A stretch of DNA of 64,000 nt from an uncultured Bacteroidales bacterium (lineage in GTDB: Bacteria; Bacteroidota; Bacteroidia; Bacteroidales; P3): the NCBI GenBank assembly GCA_900316055.1, contig ONBK01000012.1, forward strand, positions 1-64,000. The letters are read 5' to 3'. Below the pieces are notes generated by a model. It was given only the letters and a program-made list of their open reading frames with translations. It was not told the DNA's origin and did no database searches. Made by a program: the position numbers and the translations under genes. Of the stretch, positions 8,608 through 16,723 are shown one piece after another (position 1 is the first letter of the stretch; every line of letters starts with the position of its first letter).

Positions 8608-11600
8608 ATGAAAAACATTAATTATCGTAAAATAATCTGTGAATTACCGTTACTGATAATTTTTTTCACCTTTCACCTTTTACCTTTCACCTCCCATGCA
8701 CAGAAGGAAGGGTGCCGCATTGTTCGCGATGACTGGCAACAGCTGCAGATAGAGTTCACCGTGGGTAATCCCGAGGTGAGCACGACGATGATAAGTGGAG
8801 AGCTCTTCAACACCCTTAACCTTGTGGGCTATCAGCAGTCGCTCGCCGACTATGGAGCTCCCTCCCTGCCACTCTTCTCACGTCTCATCGAGGTGCCGAT
8901 GGAAGCGACATTCGATGTCAAAGTCACCGATGCCCTCTATGATACCCTGCCGGCATTGAAGCACAGGATAGTGCCTGTGCAGCTTCCTCGCTGCAAGAGC
9001 GACACTACCGCAAGGAAACTCTATATCAACAACTCTCTTTATTCGTCGGATGTCTTTTTCGGTGAACAGGAGGCTACAGTAAAAGCTGTGGGTGTGGCTC
9101 GCGACCGACGTTTGGCTCGGCTGCAATTCTCTCCCGTACGCTACAATCCTGTGAGCGGTCAGGTGGTGGTCTGTCGACATGCCACCGTGACCGTCACCTA
9201 TCGCGATGGTGACCGAGAAGCCAGCCTGAAGATGTTCGAACGCTACTATTCGCCAGCTTTCAACAGCGGCGCCAACACCCTCAACGGTCTCTATCCCAAA
9301 GCCGTCCGCACCACCGCTCCCGTGCGCTATGTCATTGTGGCCAACAGCATGTTCCGTGGGCATCTCGACACTTTCGTCCAGTGGAAGCGCCGCAAAGGAT
9401 TCCTCACCGATATCGTCTACACCGATAATTCCAGTGTGGGTACCACCACGACCTCCATCGCCGCCTACCTTCAGAGTCTCTACGACAACGCCACCCAGGC
9501 CAATCCAGCTCCCACCTACGTGCTCCTGGTGGGCGATGTGGCACAACTCCCCACCTTCAATGCACAGGTCACCTCTCCCGACAACGACCATGTCACCGAC
9601 CTCTACTATTCGACCTGGACTTCGGGCGACCATCTGCCCGACTGCCATTATGGCCGCTTCTCCGCTCAGACCATCGCCCAGCTTACACCGCAGGTGCTGA
9701 AGACGCTGATGTATGAGCAGTATACCTTCGCCGACCCCTCCTTCCTCGACCGTGCGGTGATGGTGGCAGGTGTCGACGGTGGCAACGCAGGCGACCATGG
9801 TTACACCCATGCCGACCCCACGATGGACTATGCCGTCACCAACTATGTCAACGGCACCCACGGCTGGAGTCAGGTGATGTACTTCAAGAATGATGTCTCC
9901 ATCATCCCCTCCTGCACCACCAACGTCACCATCGGCAGCAGCGCCTCCTCCAACTCCGCCACTGTCCGCAGCTACTACAATCAGGGAGCGGGATTCATCA
10001 ACTACTCCGCCCACGGCGGCTCCACAGGCTGGGGCACTCCCAGTTTCAACAACACCCAGGTCAGCCAGATGACCAACAACCAGAAGTTTGGCTTGATGAT
10101 TGGCAACTGCTGCCTCACCAACAAGTTCGAAGAAAGTACCTGTTTCGGAGAAGCCCTGCTCCGTAAAAACGAATATGCCGGTGCCGTGGGTTACATCGGA
10201 GGCAGCAACAGCACCTACTGGGGTCAGGACTTCTACTGGGCCGTAGGGGTGCGAAGCAGCATAGGACCTTCGATGTCGATGGTCTACGATGCCGCACATC
10301 TCGGTGTCTACGACCGCATTTTCCATACCCACGGCGAGAACTACTCTAGTTGGTGTACCACCCAAGGCTCGATAGTGATGCAGGGAAACATGGCTGTGGA
10401 GAACTCCTCTACAAGTTCCGACTTAAAGCACTACTACTGGGAGATTTACCACCTCATGGGCGACCCCTCGGTGATGCCCTATATGACGCAGGCTTCCCCG
10501 ATAACCATTGCTGGTGGGACGATTGTGAACTATGGCGCCACCTCCCTCTCTCTCTCCGCAGCGCCGCATGCCTATATCGCCCTCGTCGATACGGTGAACG
10601 ATGTTCTCATTGCGGCGGCTTATGCCGACAATAACGGTGACGCCACACTGACATTGCCTGCAGAATTCCCTGTAGGCACCTACCTCCTCGCCGCCTCGGC
10701 CCAACAATATGTCACCACGTTCCAGACCCTCAGCGTCATACAGCCTACGGGTCCTTTCCCGATGGTTACCAACATCACCTCGGCACCCTTCAATGCCGGC
10801 GACACCGTGGCGCTCTCCCTGCATATAGAGAACCCCGGTAATATGACGGCACGGAATATCAGCATCCAGCTCACCAGCAGCAGCCCCTTGCTGACGCTCT
10901 CCTCCCCCACTCTTTTGCTCGACAGCCTCGAGGCGGGTGCTTCTGTCGACCTCACAGCAGCCGTCAGCGCTTATGTGTCCGAGAATGCTTCCGACAACAC
11001 CTCTGTGGACTTAAACACCAGCACCACTTGGACAGGATACTCCCAGCCGGCTACCAGCTCCCTGCGCCGCTGGATTTATGCTCCCATGCTCTCCATCTCT
11101 TTCTCTCCTGCCAATCCCAGCCTGATGCCTGGTTCCAGCACCACCGTCACCGCCACCCTCCACAACAACGGACACGCTTCGACGAAGCCTGCCTCCCTCA
11201 CCGCCACTTCCCCCACCATCCTGCTCTCCATCCTTGGCTCCTCCACCTCCGGAACGATTGCTCCCGATTCCGAATTAGCTGTCGCCTTTACGCTTCAAGC
11301 CGACGCACAGCTGCCGCAGGACATCTACCTCCCTGTGACCTGCTCTTTCGGCTCTTTCAGCGCAGAACTGCCGGTTTTTTCCGGACAGAGTTTCCTCGAG
11401 ACCTTCGAGGGTGGACATACCAATATTGCGGGATGGAGTGCACCTGCCACCCGTTCCTGGACCATCAGTAACGAGCAACCCTATCAAGGCACTTATTGCC
11501 TCCGTTCCGCCCAAACTATCGACCACAACCAGCAGTCAGACATGAATCTCAACATCACTGTCGCCTCGCCCGACAGCATCAGCTTCTATTATCGTGTCTC

Positions 11601-12456
11601 TTCCGAGCGCGACTATGACAAGTTCTTCTTCCTCATCGACGGTGTGGAGCAATACGATGACTCGGGTGACGAGGACTGGATGCATGTCGCTTTCCCCCTT
11701 TCCGTCGGCAGCCACACCTTGACTTTCCGCTATAAGAAAGATTACAGCGTGACCAACAACAGCGACTGCGCCTGGATTGACAATATCACGCTGCCCCATC
11801 AGGCGCATGGTGTCTCGTTCATACATCACGACACTTGCGCCTCCAATCCCGCGGCCTCTTATTCGGTGGTGCTGACGGAGGGTGACGCAGTCACCATTGT
11901 CGACCACGTCGCCCATCCCTCCTACAACCTCTCCGAAGAGGTCGTTGCCTGCGACAGTCTCCTCTGGCAGGGGACGTTGTACACCGCCACAACCTTCGTC
12001 GGCGAAAGCCTCCATACGGTCTACGGATGCGACAGCATCATAGGTCTCACCATCACCGTCAACCATTCCTCCGTCGGCGACACTGCCCATGTCAACACAC
12101 AGGCCAACAACTACGAGTGGAACGGCATCATGTACGAGACCTCCGGCACCTACCAGCAGCATTTCACCAATAGTGTAGGCTGTGACAGTGTCGCCACCCT
12201 TGTCCTCACGTTCGGCACCCAGGGGATTGACCACCCATCGCTCACATCATTTACCGTCCATCCCAATCCTACCACCGGAGGCTTGCACTTCAGTCGGCAA
12301 GTCGATAGGGTTACCGTCTACGACCTCACGGGCCGGGTAGTAGAAGAGTGCCGGCAAGTCGAAGGGCTTGACCTCGGCGCCCTCGCCCCAGGGATATATA
12401 CATTACGGCTTACATGTGCTGGCAGCACGATGATACAACGTGTGGTGAAACAATAA
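8608..12456 (+). CDS. gingipain-like C25 cysteine protease with T9SS domain
   Basis: A secreted 1282-aa peptidase. A signal peptide (about 1-31) and gingipain-type propeptide precede a C25 catalytic domain at roughly 237-620. That domain contains the YVLLVGD strand, His469 in SAHGG and the nucleophile in NCCLTNKF (Cys501 or Cys502). Immunoglobulin/CARDB-like and jelly-roll modules follow. The protein ends in an intact T9SS type A sorting domain (HPNPTTGG, then DLTGRVVEE, then LAPGIYTLRL). The gene starts 9 nt after the S46 peptidase stop, so cotranscription is likely. The hydrophobic core of the signal peptide is encoded by four tandem heptamers at 8664-8691, which is unusual. Substrate specificity cannot be read from sequence. 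Confidence 0.88.
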   Translation: MKNINYRKIICELPLLIIFFTFHLLPFTSHAQKEGCRIVRDDWQQLQIEFTVGNPEVSTTMISGELFNTLNLVGYQQSLADYGAPSLPLFSRLIEVPMEATFDVKVTDALYDTLPALKHRIVPVQLPRCKSDTTARKLYINNSLYSSDVFFGEQEATVKAVGVARDRRLARLQFSPVRYNPVSGQVVVCRHATVTVTYRDGDREASLKMFERYYSPAFNSGANTLNGLYPKAVRTTAPVRYVIVANSMFRGHLDTFVQWKRRKGFLTDIVYTDNSSVGTTTTSIAAYLQSLYDNATQANPAPTYVLLVGDVAQLPTFNAQVTSPDNDHVTDLYYSTWTSGDHLPDCHYGRFSAQTIAQLTPQVLKTLMYEQYTFADPSFLDRAVMVAGVDGGNAGDHGYTHADPTMDYAVTNYVNGTHGWSQVMYFKNDVSIIPSCTTNVTIGSSASSNSATVRSYYNQGAGFINYSAHGGSTGWGTPSFNNTQVSQMTNNQKFGLMIGNCCLTNKFEESTCFGEALLRKNEYAGAVGYIGGSNSTYWGQDFYWAVGVRSSIGPSMSMVYDAAHLGVYDRIFHTHGENYSSWCTTQGSIVMQGNMAVENSSTSSDLKHYYWEIYHLMGDPSVMPYMTQASPITIAGGTIVNYGATSLSLSAAPHAYIALVDTVNDVLIAAAYADNNGDATLTLPAEFPVGTYLLAASAQQYVTTFQTLSVIQPTGPFPMVTNITSAPFNAGDTVALSLHIENPGNMTARNISIQLTSSSPLLTLSSPTLLLDSLEAGASVDLTAAVSAYVSENASDNTSVDLNTSTTWTGYSQPATSSLRRWIYAPMLSISFSPANPSLMPGSSTTVTATLHNNGHASTKPASLTATSPTILLSILGSSTSGTIAPDSELAVAFTLQADAQLPQDIYLPVTCSFGSFSAELPVFSGQSFLETFEGGHTNIAGWSAPATRSWTISNEQPYQGTYCLRSAQTIDHNQQSDMNLNITVASPDSISFYYRVSSERDYDKFFFLIDGVEQYDDSGDEDWMHVAFPLSVGSHTLTFRYKKDYSVTNNSDCAWIDNITLPHQAHGVSFIHHDTCASNPAASYSVVLTEGDAVTIVDHVAHPSYNLSEEVVACDSLLWQGTLYTATTFVGESLHTVYGCDSIIGLTITVNHSSVGDTAHVNTQANNYEWNGIMYETSGTYQQHFTNSVGCDSVATLVLTFGTQGIDHPSLTSFTVHPNPTTGGLHFSRQVDRVTVYDLTGRVVEECRQVEGLDLGALAPGIYTLRLTCAGSTMIQRVVKQ
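8664..8691. repeat. heptamer array inside a signal-peptide coding region
   Basis: Four exact-period 7-bp units (TTTCACC, TTTCACC, TTTTACC, TTTCACC) encode part of the hydrophobic core of the C25 protease signal peptide. At 28 bp the array is not a multiple of three, but the whole reading frame remains open. Confidence 0.85.
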
Positions 12457-12457
12457 A

Positions 12458-12487
12458 AGAAGAGGCATCCGATTGGATGCCTCTTCT
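12458..12487. terminator. bidirectional terminator between convergent genes
   Basis: A perfect 13-bp inverted repeat (agaagaggcatcc / ggatgcctcttct) with loop GATT. It starts two bases after the C25 protease stop and ends 19 nt before the stop of the threonine dehydrogenase gene, so it can serve both. Confidence 0.85.
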
Positions 12488-12505
12488 CGTTTACCTTGTA
12501 GCGTT

Positions 12506-13453
12506 TTAAAGCAGTTTCTTCTTCAGGTTGAGAATCATATCGTCCGTCATCTTCTCGAGGTCATACTGGGGATTCCAGCCCCACTCGTTGCGGGCGCAAC
12601 TGTCGTCCATCTTGTCGGGCCAGCTGTCGGCGATGGCCTGCTTGATGGGTTCCGGCTCATAGACCATCTCGAAGTTGGGATAGCGTTTCTTGATGGTGTT
12701 GTAGATAATTTCGGGGTCGAAGCTCATGGCGGTGACGTTAAAGCTGTTGCGGTGCACCAACTTGGTGGGGTCGGCCTCCATGATGTCAATCATGGCCTTC
12801 TGGGCGTCGGGCATGTACATCATATCCATGTAGGTGCCTTTCTTCAGGGGGCAGACAAACTTCTCGCCCCTGACGGCAGCGTAGTAGATTTCGACGGCAT
12901 AGTCGGTGGTGCCGCCGCCAGGGAGGGTCTGATAGCTGATGAGGCCGGGGAAACGCACCGAGCGGGTGTCGACACCAAAGCGGGTGAAGTAGTAGTCGCT
13001 CAGCAGCTCACCGGTCACCTTGGTGACGCCATAGATGGTGTTGGGGCGCTGGATGGTGTCCTGCGGGGTGTTGTCGTGAGGAGTCGAAGGACCGAAGGCA
13101 CCAATCGACGAAGGTGTGAAGACGGCGCAACCGAAGAGGCGGGCCACCTCGAGGCAGTTCACCAGCGAGCCGATGCCGACGTTCCAACCCAGCATGGGGT
13201 TGAGCTCGGCGGTAGCGCTGAGGATAGCAGCCAAGTTGTAGATAGTGTCAATGTTGTAGTGCTTCACGGCAGCGGCAATCTGCATAATCTGCGTCGAGTC
13301 GATACGTTCCACGGGGCCACGCTCGTAGGGGTCGCCCTTCAAAGGACGGAGGTCACTGCACACAACGTTGTTGTCGCCATAGATGTCTCTCAAATTACGT
13401 GTCAGCTCACTGCCAATCTGGCCGCCGGCACCGACGATAAGTATCTTTTTCAT
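12506..13453 (-). CDS. NAD-dependent L-threonine 3-dehydrogenase (SDR type)
   Basis: A cytoplasmic enzyme of 315 aa oxidising L-threonine to 2-amino-3-ketobutyrate, the first step of threonine breakdown to glycine and acetyl-CoA. It is the extended short-chain dehydrogenase form typical of Bacteroidota, not the zinc-dependent Tdh. A Rossmann motif GAGGQIG lies at residues 8-14, FTPSSIGAFGPSTP near 112-125, and the catalytic Tyr141/Lys145 pair in YGVTK. PGGGTTDYAVEIYY and ADSWP match threonine dehydrogenases rather than the related UDP-galactose 4-epimerases. It is monocistronic, convergent with the C25 gene and divergent from fabD. The 2-amino-3-ketobutyrate ligase partner is not in the window. 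Confidence 0.87.
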   Translation of the reverse strand: MKKILIVGAGGQIGSELTRNLRDIYGDNNVVCSDLRPLKGDPYERGPVERIDSTQIMQIAAAVKHYNIDTIYNLAAILSATAELNPMLGWNVGIGSLVNCLEVARLFGCAVFTPSSIGAFGPSTPHDNTPQDTIQRPNTIYGVTKVTGELLSDYYFTRFGVDTRSVRFPGLISYQTLPGGGTTDYAVEIYYAAVRGEKFVCPLKKGTYMDMMYMPDAQKAMIDIMEADPTKLVHRNSFNVTAMSFDPEIIYNTIKKRYPNFEMVYEPEPIKQAIADSWPDKMDDSCARNEWGWNPQYDLEKMTDDMILNLKKKLL

Positions 13454-13535
13454 CGTTATTTATATTTTAATAATTCTTTATATTATACAATATATCATAC
13501 AATTGCACGGACTCATCCCTTGCAGCTTCAAGCAA

Positions 13536-13543
13536 CAAAGATA
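13536..13543 (-). promoter_or_regulatory. promoter -7 element for the threonine dehydrogenase gene
   Basis: The minus strand reads TATCTTTG about 83 nt upstream of the start at 13453. No -33 TTTG is seen at the usual spacing. Confidence 0.5.
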
Positions 13544-13660
13544 CGAAATAAAATCAAACACCCATGAGTTTTTTACATTTATTTTGTGGAGTTTTTGTAC
13601 AATATAACTGTGGCACTTACGTTATAAATAAAATCTCTATTAAGAACAACAGAATCTATT

Positions 13661-14539
13661 ATGAAAGCATACGTATTTCCCGGACAGGGAGCCCAATTCG
13701 TGGGCATGGGAAAAAATCTCTACGACGGCAACGAAGAGTGCCGCGCCATGTTTGAAAAAGCAAATGAAATCATTGGTTTCCGTATCACGGATTTAATGTT
13801 CGCCGGCACTCCGGAGGACCTCAAGCAGACCAAGGTGACGCAACCCGCCATCTTCCTCCACAGTGTCATCCTCGCCAAGTATATGGGCGCTGACTTCAAA
13901 CCCGATATGGTGGGTGGCCACTCGCTGGGCGAGTTCTCGGCCCTCGTGGCCGCTGGCGCCATGAGCTTCGAGGATGGCCTCCGTCTGGTCATCGCCCGTG
14001 CCAACGCCATGCAGAAATGCTGCGAGAAGACCCCGTCGACCATGGCCGCCGTGCTGAAGCTCGACGACAAGACCGTCGAAGACATCTGCGCCAGCGTGAG
14101 CGGCGAAGTGGTCGTCCCCGCCAACTACAACTGCCCGGGTCAGCTGGTCATCAGCGGCACCAACGAAGGTGTGGCACAGGCCTGCGAGAAAGTGAAAGAG
14201 GTGAAAGGTAAAGCCCTTCCGCTGGCCGTGGGTGGCGCCTTCCACAGCCCCCTGATGGAGCCCGCCCGTGTGGAGCTGGCCGAAGCCATCGAGCGCACCG
14301 AGTTCCGCCGTCCCGTCTGCCCCGTCTACCAGAATGTCGACGCCCTGCCGCACAGCGACCCCGCCGAAATCAAGAAGAACCTCCTCATGCAGCTCACCTC
14401 GCCCGTCCGTTGGACCGCCACCGTGCAGAACATGCTGCGCGACGGTGCCGACGAGTTCATCGAGGTCGGCCCTGGCACCGCCCTGCAGGGCATGGTGAAG
14501 CGCGTCAACCCCGACGCCAACGCCCACTCCGCTGAGTAA
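13661..14539 (+). CDS. fabD: malonyl-CoA:ACP transacylase
   Basis: Transfers malonyl from CoA to acyl carrier protein, supplying the extender for fatty acid synthesis in the cytoplasm. The 292-aa length fits the family. FPGQGAQFVGMG lies near the N-terminus, the nucleophile is Ser88 in GHSLGE, and the general base is probably His195 in GGAFHSP. The C-terminal EVGPGTALQGMVKR is typical. It stands alone rather than in a fab cluster. It is followed by an inverted repeat shared with the convergent thioesterase gene. Confidence 0.95.
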   Translation: MKAYVFPGQGAQFVGMGKNLYDGNEECRAMFEKANEIIGFRITDLMFAGTPEDLKQTKVTQPAIFLHSVILAKYMGADFKPDMVGGHSLGEFSALVAAGAMSFEDGLRLVIARANAMQKCCEKTPSTMAAVLKLDDKTVEDICASVSGEVVVPANYNCPGQLVISGTNEGVAQACEKVKEVKGKALPLAVGGAFHSPLMEPARVELAEAIERTEFRRPVCPVYQNVDALPHSDPAEIKKNLLMQLTSPVRWTATVQNMLRDGADEFIEVGPGTALQGMVKRVNPDANAHSAE

Positions 14540-14542
14540 TGG

Positions 14543-14613
14543 TTATGGGTTATAGGTTATTGGTTATTGACGCTTGCGCAATCCGACTACGGCAGCCTTT
14601 CTATAACCCATAA
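14543..14613. repeat. inverted repeat with TTATNGG heptamer array between convergent genes
   Basis: The 13-bp arms ttatgggttatag (14543-14555) and ctataacccataa (14601-14613) are perfect complements separated by 45 nt. The left arm runs into heptamers of TTATNGG type. It may act as a bidirectional terminator for fabD and the thioesterase gene. Related sequence occurs at 38-60 and inside the frameshifted sorting domain near 6205-6227. Confidence 0.7.
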
Positions 14614-14614
14614 C

Positions 14615-15010
14615 TTATAACCTTTCAATAACCTTTCCCTTAACCTTATCAAAGAATTTCGCGGTGTCGATGATGAACCGCTCGTGCGTCCCTTCGCCGA
14701 TGGGGCCACACTCGTCGAAGGCTTTCACCTTGAACACCAGCCGGCGGCGGTCCACCTCCACCAGTTCGCTCTCGCACCACACCCGCATGCCGATAGGAGT
14801 GGCTGAGGTATGTGCCACATTCACCAGCGTCCCCACGGTCCCCTGTCCCTCGTCGAGGTAGGGCAGCACGCTCTCGTTGCAGGTCTGCTCAATCAGTGAT
14901 ATCATCATCGGGGTGGCGAAGACCTCCACCAGTCCGCTGCCCACACGGGCAGCACTCATCTCAGGTGTCACCGTCTGCTCCCGACGGCCTTTGATTCCTT
15001 TTTCTATCAT
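14615..15010 (-). CDS. FlK-like hotdog thioesterase
   Basis: A 131-aa single-domain hotdog protein resembling the fluoroacetyl-CoA thioesterase FlK family. The FlK-type triad is visible as Thr33 (VFATPMM), Glu41 (SLIEQTC) and His67 (NVAHTSATPIG). The C-terminal GEGTHERFII strand also matches. It presumably hydrolyses a small acyl-CoA in the cytoplasm; the true substrate in Bacteroidales is unknown and fluoroacetate is unlikely. It is monocistronic with its own promoter at 15034-15041 and converges on fabD, though no functional link to fatty acid synthesis is shown. Confidence 0.8.
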   Translation of the reverse strand: MIEKGIKGRREQTVTPEMSAARVGSGLVEVFATPMMISLIEQTCNESVLPYLDEGQGTVGTLVNVAHTSATPIGMRVWCESELVEVDRRRLVFKVKAFDECGPIGEGTHERFIIDTAKFFDKVKGKVIERL

Positions 15011-15033
15011 ATTGCTTAAATCATTTTGAGTTG

Positions 15034-15041
15034 CAAAAATA
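15034..15041 (-). promoter_or_regulatory. promoter -7 element for the thioesterase gene
   Basis: The minus strand reads TATTTTTG, matching TAnnTTTG, 24 nt upstream of the ATG at 15010. A weak ATTG lies about 19 nt further upstream. Confidence 0.6.
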
Positions 15042-15190
15042 CGAATAAAAGTTTAATATGCAATAAAATTATATTGCACTTGTAATTCGTTACCCTGTTG
15101 TCGATGCGGAGCAGATAAACTCCCAGCCCGACTATCTGTTCTCTGCGGGCTTCGGAGCCTTCTTGTTGTGAAGTATAAAGTGAATCCAAG

Positions 15191-15283
15191 CCCGCAACGC
15201 GGGCGCCAGATCTTAGCCGGGGGCGCCAGCCCCCGGTACACAAACGCCCCCACTCCCCCCTTGAGCCCCTGCGGGGCGACACC
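15191..15283 (-). repeat. REP-like GC-rich element, copy 1
   Basis: The stretch contains several small palindromes (cccgcaacgcggg, ccgggggcgccagcccccgg, gcccctgcggggc). Its reverse complement matches 26031-26123 in order and spacing: a GTGTCGCCCC start, a GGGGCTCAA block, GTGTACCG, then CGGCTAAGATCTG followed by CGCCC. Two inverted copies thus bracket the low-GC island. No transposase is nearby, so it is probably a non-autonomous, REP-like repeat. Confidence 0.75.
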
Positions 15284-15343
15284 CACCCACCAGTGGTTAT
15301 CCCACATAATCAATCTTATGGCAGAGGATTGTTCCTATGGCCC

Positions 15344-15549
15344 AATGAAAAATAACGCCATTTCTTGAAACACATAATATGCCACTGATACCGATAAAGA
15401 AAGATTCACGTGCTCACTTGTGAACACACCAAGAGCCGCCCGTGATGGACGGCTCTTTTGCTTGCTAGTTAATCGTTATTTATTCCCTTGTGACAGGGGC
15501 CTGTCCCTTGTCACCAAATGAAATAACGCCATTTTTTGAAAACACATAA
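15344..15549. repeat. pair of direct repeats with intervening hairpins
   Basis: A 33-34 bp sequence containing AATAACGCCATTT, a TTGAAA stretch and ACACATAA occurs at 15344-15377 and again at 15517-15549. Between them lie a terminator-like hairpin (15431-15457) and an imperfect palindrome around 15489-15515 (gtgacaggg / cccttgtcac). No coding sequence is supported here. Confidence 0.65.
15431..15457 (+). terminator. terminator-like hairpin
   Basis: An 8-bp stem aagagccg / cggctctt with an 11-nt loop is followed by TTTT. No plus-strand gene precedes it, so it may end an unrecognised transcript or belong to a repeat element. Confidence 0.45.
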
Positions 15550-15554
15550 CATTC

Positions 15555-15634
15555 CGCAAACAAAAATAGCCAACTTTGGGGGTTGGCTGGGCCTCGGCAA
15601 CATCCCATCCGAAGGGAATTCGAGTGCAAAGACA
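15555..15634 (-). ncRNA. possible small RNA or 3' leader-like unit
   Basis: On the minus strand a degenerate -7 element (TGTCTTTG, 15627-15634) is followed by about 45 nt with a CCCTTCGGATGGG hairpin. Next comes a 7-bp stem agccaac / gttggct (15568-15588) running into ATTTTTGTTT, a terminator-like end. This is the layout of a short independent RNA, but I do not recognise the family. It could instead be the operon's terminator region. Confidence 0.25.
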
Positions 15635-15799
15635 CGAACGTATTATTAATCAATTGATATGTAGCAATGTATGTTTTGTATGTTTATTGTTATTACAAGT
15701 TTTGTTGTTGATTATTCGGAGAATCAATAGTACAATATTTTGGAAGAAGAAGTAAGTCTCTTCAGGTTTAAGTTAGTTTTTGTTTCCATATCTCCATTA

Positions 15800-16231
15800 T
15801 TATTGTTTCCGCATGGGGAAAACAACAAGTAAATACATATCATCACGATAAGGACCCCATCTGCATTCATCATCGGAATAATAGCATGCCCAATGAGCTG
15901 TCCATTCGGACTCATCACCATGGTAAGTTCCCCAAGAAGTTGACGACCAACCGACAACCCAATCAAATCCTGCAGAATGAGCCTGTTCAATTTCACTTTG
16001 AGAAGGCATAAACCAATCGTCATATCCAAAAGATTCTAATTCATTGCATGCCTCTTCTGCTTTTGCCCAGCACATTTTATCCATAGAAGAAGGATGTATG
16101 TAGTATGTATATCCGCCATATATAAAATGCGGCAAAAACGACGGCTTAACTCCTTCATCCACAACATCTTTTACACAAGATGATAAAGAGGGAAGTAACA
16201 ATGCAAAAAAAACTATTCTTATATACTTCAT
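15800..16231 (-). CDS. lipoprotein with DUF1566-like domain (island gene 8)
   Basis: A 143-aa exported lipoprotein starting MKYIRIVFF, with lipobox LSSC at residues 17-20. The mature part begins VKDVVDEGVKPSFLPHF and contains YGGYTYYIHP, GYDDWFMPS and a C-terminal VFPMRKQ. It is a close paralogue of the next gene upstream. The same module forms the C-terminal half of the protein at 17756-18610. The W-x-P-S segment resembles DUF1566/Lcl-type domains of bacterial surface proteins. It is the last gene of the low-GC operon. Function is unknown; a surface or periplasmic binding role is a guess. Confidence 0.75.
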   Translation of the reverse strand: MKYIRIVFFALLLPSLSSCVKDVVDEGVKPSFLPHFIYGGYTYYIHPSSMDKMCWAKAEEACNELESFGYDDWFMPSQSEIEQAHSAGFDWVVGWSSTSWGTYHGDESEWTAHWACYYSDDECRWGPYRDDMYLLVVFPMRKQ

Positions 16232-16288
16232 GGTTACATGAAACAATTTTTGAAATAAACTCTTACCAATTTGTAATCATTAGACCTA

Positions 16289-16720
16289 TTATTTACTAGT
16301 CATTGCCGCTTGTTTTCTCATAGGAATAACCTTAAACTTTTTATCATCTCCATAATAACTGTGCCATTCATACCACCACGCACCTTCCCATTGCCTCAAT
16401 ATATAGGCATAATAGGCCGTAGAAGACGGGGTTGATGACCAGATATCATACCATATATATCCTGCTGTTCTTGCCGCATCAAATTCTCCCATTGATGGCA
16501 AAAACCAATCGTCGTATCCATATGCTGAGAGTTCTTGACATGCATTGTTGGCATCATCCCAATTCATTTCTCCCAGTGAAGGATGTATGTAATAAGTATA
16601 TCCTCCATAACTAAAATGTGGAATAAAATCGGGAGAGACACCTTCTTCTTCAACATTTTTTACACACGCAGAAAAAGGTAAAATAGCAACGACAAGAATT
16701 ACAAGCGCTATTTTTTTCAT
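16289..16720 (-). CDS. lipoprotein with DUF1566-like domain (island gene 7)
   Basis: A 143-aa lipoprotein with signal MKKIALVILVVAILPFSAC, acylated Cys at residue 19, then VKNVEEEGVSPDFIPHF. It shares YGGYTYYIHP, GYDDWFLPS and VIPMRKQ with its downstream neighbour, so the two arose by duplication. It is only 3 nt from the preceding gene in the operon, indicating cotranscription and perhaps translational coupling. It probably sits in the outer or inner membrane leaflet facing the periplasm. Function is unknown. Confidence 0.75.
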   Translation of the reverse strand: MKKIALVILVVAILPFSACVKNVEEEGVSPDFIPHFSYGGYTYYIHPSLGEMNWDDANNACQELSAYGYDDWFLPSMGEFDAARTAGYIWYDIWSSTPSSTAYYAYILRQWEGAWWYEWHSYYGDDKKFKVIPMRKQAAMTSK

Positions 16721-16723
16721 TTA

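Noticed and set aside
12473-13567. 364-codon plus-strand reading frame opposite the threonine dehydrogenase gene
   Set aside because: It is a GC-driven antisense shadow of a well-conserved enzyme, with low-complexity composition and no recognisable family.
15016-15313. Small minus-strand reading frames across the REP-like element
   Set aside because: They are translations of a GC-rich palindromic repeat with no start context.
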